This document shows, piece by piece, positions 52,343 to 60,620 of a DNA stretch of 64,000 bases (position 1 is the first letter of the stretch; each line of letters starts with the position of its first letter). The notes under the pieces were generated by a model that ran no database searches, had not been told where the DNA came from, and saw only the letters and a list, made by a program, of their open reading frames with translations. This DNA is from Xylanibacter ruminicola (GTDB taxonomy: Bacteria; Bacteroidota; Bacteroidia; Bacteroidales; Bacteroidaceae): contig SUYC01000007.1 of the NCBI GenBank assembly GCA_015060625.1, forward strand, positions 62,001 to 126,000, read 5' to 3'. The translations under genes and the position numbers were made by a program.

Positions 52343-54406
52343 ATGAAGAAGTTATTTACAATTGCAGTATTAGGATTAATAATATCCAGCTGTACAAAGG
52401 GTTTTGATGCGCCGGAGCCAACGCCAGATCCAACCCCAGATCCAACGCCAACCAACAACAAGGCTACTCAGGAAGAGATTAATGCCAATGTTGCTAAAGT
52501 ATTTGGAACAACCTTCAGTTCTGATCAGGATTGGAGTTCTACAACCAAGTATACAGTTACAATCACTGCAGATGCTCCAATGAGCGACATCGCTAAAGTT
52601 CAGATTCTGACAGAGGCTCCTTATTTTAACGAGGATGCCCGTGTGTTGAATGAGGCTACAACTAGTAAAGGCCAATCTGTATCTCTGACATACGATTGCC
52701 CAGCAGAGTATACCGAATTGGTAGCAGCATGTGTTGACAGCAAGGGAATCTACTATGTAGCAGGTTTCAAGGCTGGTGATGCTCAAGTTAATTTCCAGAA
52801 GGCTGCCCAGGCCCGCACAAGAGCTGCTTATGATCTTCCTGCTTTCCCAGCTATAAGCGGCTTGAAGATGAAATACAGAAATTCAGCTCTCTCATATAAT
52901 GCTATCCGTGCTCAAAAGGCTGGACAGGATGGTGAAGATGCCAGCATTAATCCTTGGCTGAACAGCAATTGGAACAATGAGCGCATCTGGATGTTTAATA
53001 ATGAAGGTGGTAATGATACTTGGAAAGTTGAAAGACAGACCATTTTCCGTGAGGTTACAATAACCGATGCGGAGAAGCAAGGGTTGGAGACGATCTTGAA
53101 AGATGTTGGTGGAAAGAGTGGACGTGATAATACTCATAAACAGGTTAATTTGGAGACCATTCGCAATTCTCCGTTATATCAGCTGACAAAGAACTATTTG
53201 GTTGCCGACGGAAAGGCTCCAATCACATTATCGCCAGTTCAGATACAAACTACTGATTATTCAAGCGTTGCCTTGTATTATTATTATTTTAATCCAAGCG
53301 AATTGGAGGGCAAGTCAGAGGAACAGCAACTTACTTTCCTGAAGAGCCTGCCTAAGTTTAAATGTGTTGATGGTAAGCAGACTAAGGAAGCTAGCGGCAC
53401 CGCTAGTGGTAATGGTGAATTCTTTAAGGTTCATGAATATGTTCTGCCTTATTTCGGTGATGTGACGAGTAGTCCTACTACTGATCTTGAAGTGCAGGGC
53501 TTCACAATTCCTGCAGGCTATTATATAGGCTTTATGCTAAGAAAGAATAAGAACGACTATAAAGATACTTATATGCCAAATAACGATATTACTGGCTATA
53601 ACGGAACAAACTATGCTAATAAGTCATATGCTAAAATTGAAAATGGCGAGGTATATGCTGATGGTCGTTTGAACGAGCAGATTAATCAGTATCCGAAGTT
53701 TAACGAGGCTGTAGATAAAGGTATGTTGCTGAATGACCCTCGTGCTGCCATCTTTGGTGCAAACCAAAAAGCATATATGATGTTTGAAGACGGAAGTGAT
53801 GTTAATTTCGTAGATATGATTGTTGAAATTAATGGTGGCGTGAATATGGTTGATGTTGCCCAGGAAATTAACAACAACGTATACACTTTCTGCTTTGAGG
53901 ACCGACAGCTTGGCGACTATGATATGAATGATGTTGTAATCAAAGCAAAGCGTTTAAATATCACCCAGGTTGAGTACTCTGTAGTTGCTTGTGGTGCTTA
54001 CGATGAGCTCTATCTTCGTAATATTGATGGAAAAACATTGAATGGGAACACGGAAATACACGCTCTGTTTGGTGAAAACAACCTCTCAACGTTCATCAAC
54101 ACTCAAAGCAAGAACTATAATCCTGTATCAGAAGTGATTACCGTCGATCCTTCATTTAGTTTCACAGACTTCTCTAAGCAGGTATACATCTATAACAAGA
54201 CACAGAATAAAGATGTAAAGATGTCGCAGAAGGGGCAGGATCCTCATGGTATCATGATTCCTTGTGATTTTGCTTATCCCGTGGAGCGAACATGTATAAA
54301 GGATGCCTATAAGCAGTTTAATAACTGGGGCGAGAATCCTGTAAGCTCTACTAATTGGTATCTGTCTCCAGAGGATGGTAAAGTGATGAGTGTATCTGTA
54401 AAATAA
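52343..54406 (+). CDS. LruC-domain lipoprotein (first of a tandem pair)
   Basis: A 687-residue lipoprotein (lipobox 'GLIISSCTKG'), a Pro/Thr/Asp linker ('PTPDPTPDPTPT', encoded by a 12-bp repeat), a large beta-rich middle part and a C-terminal LruC-type domain ('GANQKAYMMFEDGSDVNFVDMIVEI', 'YTFCFEDRQLGDYDMNDVVIKAKR'). The domain has calcium-site-like Asp-rich loops. It is highly similar along its length to the next gene. Probably exposed on the outer membrane; role unknown. Start ATG at 52343 rather than the TTG at 52334. It contains 'GCT AGC GGC ACC GCT AGT' where it differs in length from the paralog. Confidence 0.85.
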   Translation: MKKLFTIAVLGLIISSCTKGFDAPEPTPDPTPDPTPTNNKATQEEINANVAKVFGTTFSSDQDWSSTTKYTVTITADAPMSDIAKVQILTEAPYFNEDARVLNEATTSKGQSVSLTYDCPAEYTELVAACVDSKGIYYVAGFKAGDAQVNFQKAAQARTRAAYDLPAFPAISGLKMKYRNSALSYNAIRAQKAGQDGEDASINPWLNSNWNNERIWMFNNEGGNDTWKVERQTIFREVTITDAEKQGLETILKDVGGKSGRDNTHKQVNLETIRNSPLYQLTKNYLVADGKAPITLSPVQIQTTDYSSVALYYYYFNPSELEGKSEEQQLTFLKSLPKFKCVDGKQTKEASGTASGNGEFFKVHEYVLPYFGDVTSSPTTDLEVQGFTIPAGYYIGFMLRKNKNDYKDTYMPNNDITGYNGTNYANKSYAKIENGEVYADGRLNEQINQYPKFNEAVDKGMLLNDPRAAIFGANQKAYMMFEDGSDVNFVDMIVEINGGVNMVDVAQEINNNVYTFCFEDRQLGDYDMNDVVIKAKRLNITQVEYSVVACGAYDELYLRNIDGKTLNGNTEIHALFGENNLSTFINTQSKNYNPVSEVITVDPSFSFTDFSKQVYIYNKTQNKDVKMSQKGQDPHGIMIPCDFAYPVERTCIKDAYKQFNNWGENPVSSTNWYLSPEDGKVMSVSVK

Positions 54407-54417
54407 CTATAATTCTT

Positions 54418-54467
54418 TATATCATAAGAGGCGTGTGCAATCAGTTGCACGCGCTTCTTATGATATA
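54418..54467. terminator. Long hairpin after the first LruC gene
   Basis: TATATCATAAGA..GTGTGCAA, loop TCAG, TTGCACGCGC..CTTATGATATA: about 20 paired bases with one small internal mismatch, 12 bp after the stop. The flanks are AT-rich; it probably ends transcription and may act on both strands. Confidence 0.85.
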
Positions 54468-54527
54468 ATAAAAGTTAAATTTCTTAGATCTGTAGTTTTT
54501 TTTATCCTTGTTTAGGATTTAAATTTG

Positions 54528-54535
54528 TAACTTTG
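54528..54535 (+). promoter_or_regulatory. -7 box for the second LruC lipoprotein
   Basis: TAACTTTG followed by CCA, 41 bp before the ATG at 54577; the second copy is therefore a separate transcription unit. Confidence 0.7.
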
Positions 54536-54576
54536 CCAAAAATTAAGCAATATAATCAATTAAATATTTGACATTT

Positions 54577-56625
54577 ATGAAAAAGTTACTTTCATTAGCA
54601 GTTTTCGGATTAGTATTATCCGGCTGTGTAAAGGGGATTGATGGTACTGAGCCGGAACCAACACCTACCCCAACAAACAATAAGGCAACTCAAGAAGAGA
54701 TTGATGCCAACGTTGCTAATGTGTTTGGAACCACCTTCAGTCCTAATCAGGATTGGAGTTCTACAACCAAGTATACAATATCAGTTGTGGCAGATGCGCC
54801 AATGAGTGATATTGCAAAGGTTCAGATTCTGACAGAGGCTCCTTATTTTAACGAGGATGCCCATGTATTGAATGAGGCTACAATCAGTAAAGGACAATCT
54901 CTATCATTAACATATGATTGCCCTGCAGAATACACCGAACTCGTAGCTGCTTGCGTTGACAGTAAGGGTGTGTACTATGTTGCAGGTTTTAAGGCTGGTG
55001 ATAGCCAGGTAAATTTCCAGAAAGTAGCTCAGGCTCGTACAAGAGCAGAATACACTTTGCCTGACCTCCCCGCTGTTAGTGGACTGAAGATGAAGTACAA
55101 GAATTCACATCTCTCGTTTAATGCTATCCGTGCTCAAAAGGCTAATCAAGGTGAGGGGGGCAATATAGCCCCATGGAAGAACAGTAATTGGGATAATGAG
55201 CGCCTCTGGATGCTAAGCAATGCAGGTGGTAATAGTACTTGGAAAGTGGCTAAGCAGACTATTTATCGTACTGTTACAATGACAGAAGATGAAAAGACTG
55301 GTTTGGAGACTATTTTGGCAGCTGTTGGTGGAAAGAATGGACGTGATAAACATTATAAAGAAGTAAATTTGGACACTATCCGTAATTCTCCTGTGTATGC
55401 GCTAACTAAGAACTATCTGGTTGCTGACGGAAAAGCACCTATAACAGTATCGCCCGTTCAGATGCAATCTTCTGATTATAAATACAATAATTTGTATTAT
55501 TATTACTTTAATCCAAGCAAATTGGAGGGCATGTCGAAAGATGAGCAGGTTACTTTCTTAAAAAATCTTCCAAAATTCAAATGTGTAGATTGTAAACAGA
55601 CAAAGGATGCTAGCGGTACAACTGCTTCAGACAAGAATGGTGATTATTTTAAGGTTCACGAATATGTTCTGCCTTATTTCGGTGATGTGACGAGTAGCAC
55701 TACTAGTGATGTTACAGTGCAGAGCTTCACTATTCCTGCTGGCTATTATGTTGGCTTTATGCTGAGAAAGAGTCAAGATAAATACTTAGACTCCTACACT
55801 ACAGATAACGATATTTATAATGGAACAAATTATACTCAAAATTCTTATAGTTTAACTAATTATGGTGAGGTATATGCTGATGGTCGTCTAAATGTACAGA
55901 TTAATCAGTATCCGGACTTCAAAAGTGCTAAAGGTAAAGGTATGAAGTCAGATGATCCTCGTGCAGCCATCTTTGGTGCTAACCAAAAAGCATATATCAT
56001 GTTCGAAGATGGTGTGGATGTAAATTTCGTAGATATGATTGTTGAGGTTCAGGGTGGCTTAAATGAAGTAGATGCTGCGCAGCAGATTAATAATAATGTA
56101 TATACCTTCTGCTTTGAGGACCGTAACCTGGGTGACTACGATATGAACGACGTAGTAATCAAGGCCGAGCGTTTGAATATCTCGCAGGTTAAGTACACAG
56201 TAGTTGCCTGTGGTGCATACGATGAGCTCTATCTGCGAAATATCAATGGTAATACTTTGAATGAAACGAAAGAGATTCACTCTCTATTTGGTGTAACCAA
56301 TCTCTCGACATTTATCAATACCCAGAGCAAGAACTACGAGCCTGTTTCAGAAGTAATTACAGTTGATCCGTCATTCAGCTTCACAGATTTCTCAAAACAA
56401 ATTTACATCTTCAATAAAACACAGAATTACGATGTAAAGATGTCACAAAAGGGCGAGGATCCCCATGGTATCATGATTCCTAGTGATTTTGCATATCCTG
56501 TGGAGAAAACATGTATTAAGAATGCCTATACCCAGTTTAATACTTGGGGCGAGAATCCTGTAACTTCTACTGATTGGTATCTGTCACCAGTTGAAGGTAA
56601 GGTAATGAATGCCTTTGAAAAGTAA
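54577..56625 (+). CDS. LruC-domain lipoprotein (second of a tandem pair)
   Basis: A 682-residue paralog of 52343-54406, with the same layout: lipobox 'GLVLSGCVKG', a shorter Pro/Thr linker ('EPEPTPTPTNN'), the beta-rich middle, and the LruC-type C-terminus ('GANQKAYIMFEDGVDVNFVDMIVEV', 'FEDRNLGDYDMNDVVIKAERLN'). Differences cluster in the linker and in the middle around residues 190-460, while the last ~200 residues are nearly unchanged, suggesting different surface contacts on a common anchor. It has its own promoter and terminator. Start ATG 54577 rather than TTG 54568. Confidence 0.85.
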   Translation: MKKLLSLAVFGLVLSGCVKGIDGTEPEPTPTPTNNKATQEEIDANVANVFGTTFSPNQDWSSTTKYTISVVADAPMSDIAKVQILTEAPYFNEDAHVLNEATISKGQSLSLTYDCPAEYTELVAACVDSKGVYYVAGFKAGDSQVNFQKVAQARTRAEYTLPDLPAVSGLKMKYKNSHLSFNAIRAQKANQGEGGNIAPWKNSNWDNERLWMLSNAGGNSTWKVAKQTIYRTVTMTEDEKTGLETILAAVGGKNGRDKHYKEVNLDTIRNSPVYALTKNYLVADGKAPITVSPVQMQSSDYKYNNLYYYYFNPSKLEGMSKDEQVTFLKNLPKFKCVDCKQTKDASGTTASDKNGDYFKVHEYVLPYFGDVTSSTTSDVTVQSFTIPAGYYVGFMLRKSQDKYLDSYTTDNDIYNGTNYTQNSYSLTNYGEVYADGRLNVQINQYPDFKSAKGKGMKSDDPRAAIFGANQKAYIMFEDGVDVNFVDMIVEVQGGLNEVDAAQQINNNVYTFCFEDRNLGDYDMNDVVIKAERLNISQVKYTVVACGAYDELYLRNINGNTLNETKEIHSLFGVTNLSTFINTQSKNYEPVSEVITVDPSFSFTDFSKQIYIFNKTQNYDVKMSQKGEDPHGIMIPSDFAYPVEKTCIKNAYTQFNTWGENPVTSTDWYLSPVEGKVMNAFEK

Positions 56626-56646
56626 ATATTCTTTATTCAAATATGT

Positions 56647-56682
56647 AAAGTCGTGTAAAGTTAGTGCTTTACACGACTTTTT
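56647..56682. terminator. Intrinsic terminator, bidirectional
   Basis: AAAGTCGTGTAAAG, loop TTAGTG, CTTTACACGACTTTTT: a perfect 14-bp stem with a T-run, between the second LruC gene and the convergent SGNH gene. It overlaps the 3' end of the SGNH gene. Confidence 0.92.
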
Positions 56683-57452
56683 AAGATATGAGCTATAATC
56701 TCTTGGGCGATAGCTGAGTCAAGTACTGCATAACCTTTGTCATTCAAGTGCATTTGATCGTCATTGTATAGCTCTTTTAAGTCGTTTTCGTAACTTTTGT
56801 TCCATGATTTGTATCTAATTACAGTAACTTTATCTTGATATCCTTTAGCTTGAATAAGTTCATCAAGAGCATCTCTGAACTGTTGTTTACAATCCAAATC
56901 AGTGTCATTTATGAACATAGAAATCTGCCTTAACAGTTTCTTATCAGTCTTTTGATTCTTATATGTTTTTATGATATTGTAGTCAGGAATTTCCAAGATT
57001 ATTGGATGAATATAGTTGGCAAGCATGAATTGTATGATACAGTCCATACTCTTCTGATAGTAGGATATACTCATCTTTTTATAGGTATCGTTTATTCCAG
57101 CAGAGATGAAACAGTAATCATACCCTTGTTGTATGAAATGCTTAAGGCTGTCCATCTCGAATAAGGCATGGTAGATCTCTTTACTTGTTAATCCTCCAAT
57201 TCCGTATGAACTTACGATTGCGGGGCGTTGCAATTTATTTTCAAGTAACTCTTTAATCTTACATTGATGAAACTGATGTCCAAATGCCCAACTATCACCG
57301 ATGTAGGCAATTCGGATTGTATCATCGTGATGTTGGATAGTCTGATAAGTGGAGTGCATTTGGGCCGGTGTATAGTATGAATGTAGTTTTGCACCCAACA
57401 TGATACATATGGCAATAAATACAATAAGCGATATGATTAGTTTGTATTTCAT
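56661..57452 (-). CDS. SGNH/GDSL-family hydrolase, membrane-anchored
   Basis: A 263-residue protein with an N-terminal hydrophobic segment (~5-20, anchor or signal), then the SGNH blocks: Ser54 in 'YIGDSWAFG', a Gly/Asn block in 'FISAGINDTYK', and 'DDQMH' with Asp232 and His235. It is an esterase or acetyltransferase-type fold acting outside the inner membrane. It overlaps the upstream acyltransferase-3 gene by 4 bp, mirroring the AT3-SGNH fusion enzymes that O-acetylate surface glycans; here the two parts are separate genes. Confidence 0.87.
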   Translation of the reverse strand: MKYKLIISLIVFIAICIMLGAKLHSYYTPAQMHSTYQTIQHHDDTIRIAYIGDSWAFGHQFHQCKIKELLENKLQRPAIVSSYGIGGLTSKEIYHALFEMDSLKHFIQQGYDYCFISAGINDTYKKMSISYYQKSMDCIIQFMLANYIHPIILEIPDYNIIKTYKNQKTDKKLLRQISMFINDTDLDCKQQFRDALDELIQAKGYQDKVTVIRYKSWNKSYENDLKELYNDDQMHLNDKGYAVLDSAIAQEIIAHILKSRVKH

Positions 57453-58540
57453 CGGTTACCTGATAATATGTTCTTGACTTTTGGGAAATATCGGTTGAGA
57501 ATCTGATATATTGAAAGGCTTAATAATGTTGAAATAACGACGCATGCAATGTACAATATGATGTGTATGATGTCAGATGCGTCTGAGAAATGGGCTACAC
57601 AGAACTTTCGTAAAACGACCACGATAGGGTAATGTACGCAGAAAACAATGAATGCTGCATTTGGAAGCCATTTGCTTGTATATTCATGTCGTACACACCA
57701 ATCTCCCAACAATAATAATGCCGGAATGTTGAATATCAGCGATATGCGGTGAATCTGGAGATTGGCAGGCGTGCCGATATAAACATGAGAGAGAATGTCG
57801 CCTATCGCAAATATTACGAATAAAGATAAAACCACCCCTTTCTTTCTGTCAATTAACTCTAAAGGATTCATGTCCAGGATTGAAAAATATGCTCCAAGGC
57901 TAAAGAATAATACGGTTTGTGGTATAAAAGCATTATTAGGAGTTGTCATCCACCAAAAAGTAACAAAGATTAGAAATACTTCTCTAACGTACCTTATTAT
58001 ATAATAAAGCAATGGAGAGATAATCGACATGATAATTAGATTTCGAATATACCATAATGGGCAGAGTAGAGGTACAAAGTTGCCATCGTCGTATGAACCT
58101 CTATCCCAGAATAGGCGCAGATAGTCAATGAAAGAATAGTCAACCATACTATTTCCATTAATGTCTTGTGGATAACCTAAGATATATGCAAACAAATATA
58201 AAAGTAGTATTAGTAGATTCCATAGTATATATGGAATGAATAGAGTATGAAATCTGGAATGTAGTTTCCCAAAATAACTTTTCTTGCTCAAGAAGAACAA
58301 ATAGCCAGAGATGAAGAAGAAACATGGAACACCTGTTTCACCCAACCAAAGTGTGAAAGGATAAACCGCCTTGAAGTATAACTCATGTTCGCCCTCCATT
58401 CGTTGTACAGAATAGCAATGGAGCATGATGATAAGAAATATGAGTGGAAATCGCAACCACGTTATTATAGCAGGTAAACAATTTGCATTGCTTGTAATAT
58501 GAGTTTTGGGGATAAACAGTGAATCATTTATTTCTTTCAT
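57449..58540 (-). CDS. Acyltransferase-3 family membrane protein
   Basis: A 363-residue protein with about 10 membrane helices. 'NCLPAIITWLRFPLIFLIIMLHCYS' supplies the R..H catalytic signature and 'GVPCFFFISGYLFFLSKK' the typical second motif. It probably passes acyl groups from the cytoplasm to the SGNH partner encoded downstream. A -7 box (TACCTTTG) lies 5 nt upstream of the ATG, so the operon mRNA is likely leaderless. AT-rich. Confidence 0.9.
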   Translation of the reverse strand: MKEINDSLFIPKTHITSNANCLPAIITWLRFPLIFLIIMLHCYSVQRMEGEHELYFKAVYPFTLWLGETGVPCFFFISGYLFFLSKKSYFGKLHSRFHTLFIPYILWNLLILLLYLFAYILGYPQDINGNSMVDYSFIDYLRLFWDRGSYDDGNFVPLLCPLWYIRNLIIMSIISPLLYYIIRYVREVFLIFVTFWWMTTPNNAFIPQTVLFFSLGAYFSILDMNPLELIDRKKGVVLSLFVIFAIGDILSHVYIGTPANLQIHRISLIFNIPALLLLGDWCVRHEYTSKWLPNAAFIVFCVHYPIVVVLRKFCVAHFSDASDIIHIILYIACVVISTLLSLSIYQILNRYFPKVKNILSGNR

Positions 58541-58545
58541 GTTTG

Positions 58546-58553
58546 CAAAGGTA
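58546..58553 (-). promoter_or_regulatory. -7 box for the acyltransferase-3/SGNH operon, leaderless
   Basis: TACCTTTG on the minus strand followed by CAAAC, 5 nt from the start codon. Confidence 0.7.
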
Positions 58554-58724
58554 CATTATTTTTTTTATAATTCTAAATTATATATATTTTTTTTATAATT
58601 ATATAACTGAATTGTAACAGCTCATCACTCGCTCTTTGTGGAATGCGTAGTACCTACTATACAACTTTTAGTTAATAAAGTGTAAATAGAATAGTGTAAC
58701 CTATCAAGTAATTAATTAAAGTGC

Positions 58725-58732
58725 TATATTTG
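58725..58732 (+). promoter_or_regulatory. -7 box with a long leader before the GT39-like gene
   Basis: TATATTTG followed by CATTATT, 182 nt upstream of the ATG at 58915. Confidence 0.6.
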
Positions 58733-58914
58733 CATTATTAAATGAATAGGTTATAGTAATGACAAATGCTACACGCGATACAAGGTTACCCATGAAATAG
58801 GGCTGAATATGCAGATTGTAGTAAAGTAGATTCTATTCCAGGTTAAGGATGGCCAATTTTGTCGTATGTTGAAAGATCGTTATTGTTAATAATCATGAAT
58901 TAATTTGAAGCATA

Positions 58915-60204
58915 ATGTTTTTACAAAAGAAGAGAGAACTTAAAATTATATATTTATTATCACTTATATTCTGTATTTGTCTTTATACTAGATATGGAAG
59001 ACAATGGGGATATGATACCATTAGTTATATAAGAGCATGGGATAATATATCTAACCTCCAATTAGATTTATGGAGGACTCCAATATATCCAATTTTCATT
59101 GGAATCACAAAGATTGTATTTGGAGCCCACTATTTAATAGCTGGAGTAATAATACAACACATTGTCTTCATCATATCGATAGGTTATTTTTACATTCTTT
59201 CTTGTAATACTATAAAAAACAATAGAATTTCTTGGTGGCTTACGGCTATTTATGCATTATATCCCTGTATACCAACATGGAACTGTTTTATCCAAACCGA
59301 AGCATTTGCCATATATAGCATGGTGTTTTTGCTGTATTTTACAATAGAAGTATACAAAGAAAGCAACATGAAAAATTCTTTGCTTTTTTTATTTTGGCTG
59401 TTGTTTCACATATTCCTTCGCCCATCTCAAGTATTTCTTCTTCCTGTATTTGGAGTTGGTTTTACGTTATTATATATCAAAAGCCGTAATAAAACCAATG
59501 CTATCAGAACTCTTACGTGTATAAGTATAGCATGCATTAGTATGCTATTCTATATTTATAGTTTTTACAATTCATTTGGGGTATTTACGCCCTGCGGAAT
59601 AGGTGTACTTAATAAATATTGTATGCTAAGAAAAGATTCGGTTATAAATGAAGTAACAATACAGAATAGCAGCTTTAGAAAATATATAATCGAAAAAAAT
59701 GATTTATATAAAGGAACCCAGACTCCTATAGATTCAGTAGATTTATATAAAGAGGCAGAATATGGTATAGAAACTTTTGGGCTCAGATTAGTCTCTGAGG
59801 AATTGTCTCATTCCCCAGACAGGACAATTGGTTATTCTCTGAATAGTTTGATTTTAAGAATTCAAAAAGCATCTAATGATAGCTTTTTGTACACATACCT
59901 GCAAAAATGGACGAAATTGTCAATTATTACTGATGTAATAGGTGTTCGATTGAACGCTATATTTTGGGTATTGTTCATATTTATTTTGCTATTGTTGAGA
60001 TATATTTGGCGATATAAATGTATTCCTTGGTTTACATTTACATTGCTATTAATAGCGGGAAGTCAACTAATAATAACAATTGTAGCCTGTCAGGATGAAT
60101 GGGGAAGGTTAATTATGCCAGCTATTTCTGTTTACTTAATTATTATCGGATTACTTTGCTCAATGTTGCAATTTAAGACAATAGAATGTCCACTATTAGA
60201 ATAG
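58915..60204 (+). CDS. Multi-pass membrane protein, GT39/ArnT-like
   Basis: A 429-residue very AT-rich protein with about 10 hydrophobic segments. The first external loop has 'QWGYDTISYIRAWDNISNLQLDLWRTPIYPIFIGI', i.e. the acidic residue, Arg and Pro pattern seen after helix 1 in lipid-linked sugar transferases of the GT39/ArnT/PMT type. A soluble segment around residues 240-330 sits between late helices. It could alternatively be an O-antigen polymerase-like protein; I cannot tell by eye. No close neighbour on the same strand until the acyltransferase 400 bp on. Confidence 0.65.
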   Translation: MFLQKKRELKIIYLLSLIFCICLYTRYGRQWGYDTISYIRAWDNISNLQLDLWRTPIYPIFIGITKIVFGAHYLIAGVIIQHIVFIISIGYFYILSCNTIKNNRISWWLTAIYALYPCIPTWNCFIQTEAFAIYSMVFLLYFTIEVYKESNMKNSLLFLFWLLFHIFLRPSQVFLLPVFGVGFTLLYIKSRNKTNAIRTLTCISIACISMLFYIYSFYNSFGVFTPCGIGVLNKYCMLRKDSVINEVTIQNSSFRKYIIEKNDLYKGTQTPIDSVDLYKEAEYGIETFGLRLVSEELSHSPDRTIGYSLNSLILRIQKASNDSFLYTYLQKWTKLSIITDVIGVRLNAIFWVLFIFILLLLRYIWRYKCIPWFTFTLLLIAGSQLIITIVACQDEWGRLIMPAISVYLIIIGLLCSMLQFKTIECPLLE

Positions 60205-60324
60205 AATGCAAAACGGTCGACATACTGCTGCTTTGTATAATATAATACTGTTTTTTAATACATTTTAATATACACTGTTGAGCAGAATTTTATTTAAATC
60301 AAGTTTTATTCGAAGAAAAATGCC

Positions 60325-60332
60325 TACCTTTG
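60325..60332 (+). promoter_or_regulatory. -7 box for the candidate RNA
   Basis: TACCTTTG followed by CAACCG; transcription would begin near 60336, at the left arm of the closing stem. Confidence 0.6.
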
Positions 60333-60333
60333 C

Positions 60334-60563
60334 AACCGTTATCTCACGCCGAGCTGATTTCGCAAGAGTTCGGAGCGACTATAAGGAGGAACACTACAGT
60401 TTGAGATGCGTAGCTGACGCTTTGTTTTTGGCCGTTTTGAAACTATATATACCAACGGAGTGAGACGACTCTGTCTCGTTCTCATACTATGTCTGTGGAA
60501 TACTTCAAACGATAAACAAGCAGAGGCTAGATACCCCGTTTTTCATTTGTAGTAACGGTTTTT
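60334..60563 (+). ncRNA. Candidate structured RNA with closed ends
   Basis: The 5' end AACCGTTA (60334-60341) is the exact complement of TAACGGTT (60553-60560), which is followed by a short T-run. Between them are local hairpins: an imperfect CGCCGAGCT/AGAGTTCGGAGCG stem (60347-60377), GCGT-AGCTG-ACGC (60410-60422), GAGAC-GACTCT-GTCTC (60464-60479), and a possible CCGTT/AACGG stem at the 3' end. TCTCAC near the 5' end could also pair with GTGAGA at 60462. It may be a stand-alone small RNA or a leader of the acyltransferase gene. I do not recognise a known family. Confidence 0.4.
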
Positions 60564-60620
60564 CAATTTAACCAGTCCGATTTTGGGTGTTAGACGGGCA
60601 TAGAATTTACATTAAACGCG

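Larger units (their letters stand above)
58541..58914. other. Intergenic region between divergent genes
   Basis: 374 bp. Two promoters are visible: minus TACCTTTG at 58546-58553 for the acyltransferase-3 operon, and plus TATATTTG at 58725-58732 for the membrane protein gene, giving that mRNA a leader of about 175 nt. The leader contains a 13-codon ORF (ATG at 58759) of unknown significance. No clear hairpin or other gene was seen. Confidence 0.6.
60205..60620. other. Intergenic region containing a candidate RNA gene
   Basis: 416 bp. The first 120 bp are AT-rich without features. From 60325 to 60563 there is a promoter box followed by a GC-richer, hairpin-rich segment closed by complementary ends. 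The last 57 bp lead into the acyltransferase gene, with no second promoter seen. The 61-codon ORF at 60278-60463 is not credited as a gene. Confidence 0.6.

Noticed and set aside
52424-52460. Repeated CCAGATCCAACN units in the first LruC gene as another array of the CTAG type.
   Set aside because: They encode the usual Pro-Thr-Asp spacer after a lipobox, contain no CTAG, and are near-perfect copies of one unit, as ordinary tandem duplication gives.
60278-60463. 61-codon ORF in the track.
   Set aside because: It starts upstream of the promoter box and runs through hairpins and a palindromic segment. The region is better explained as a structured RNA; a conserved coding pattern was not shown.
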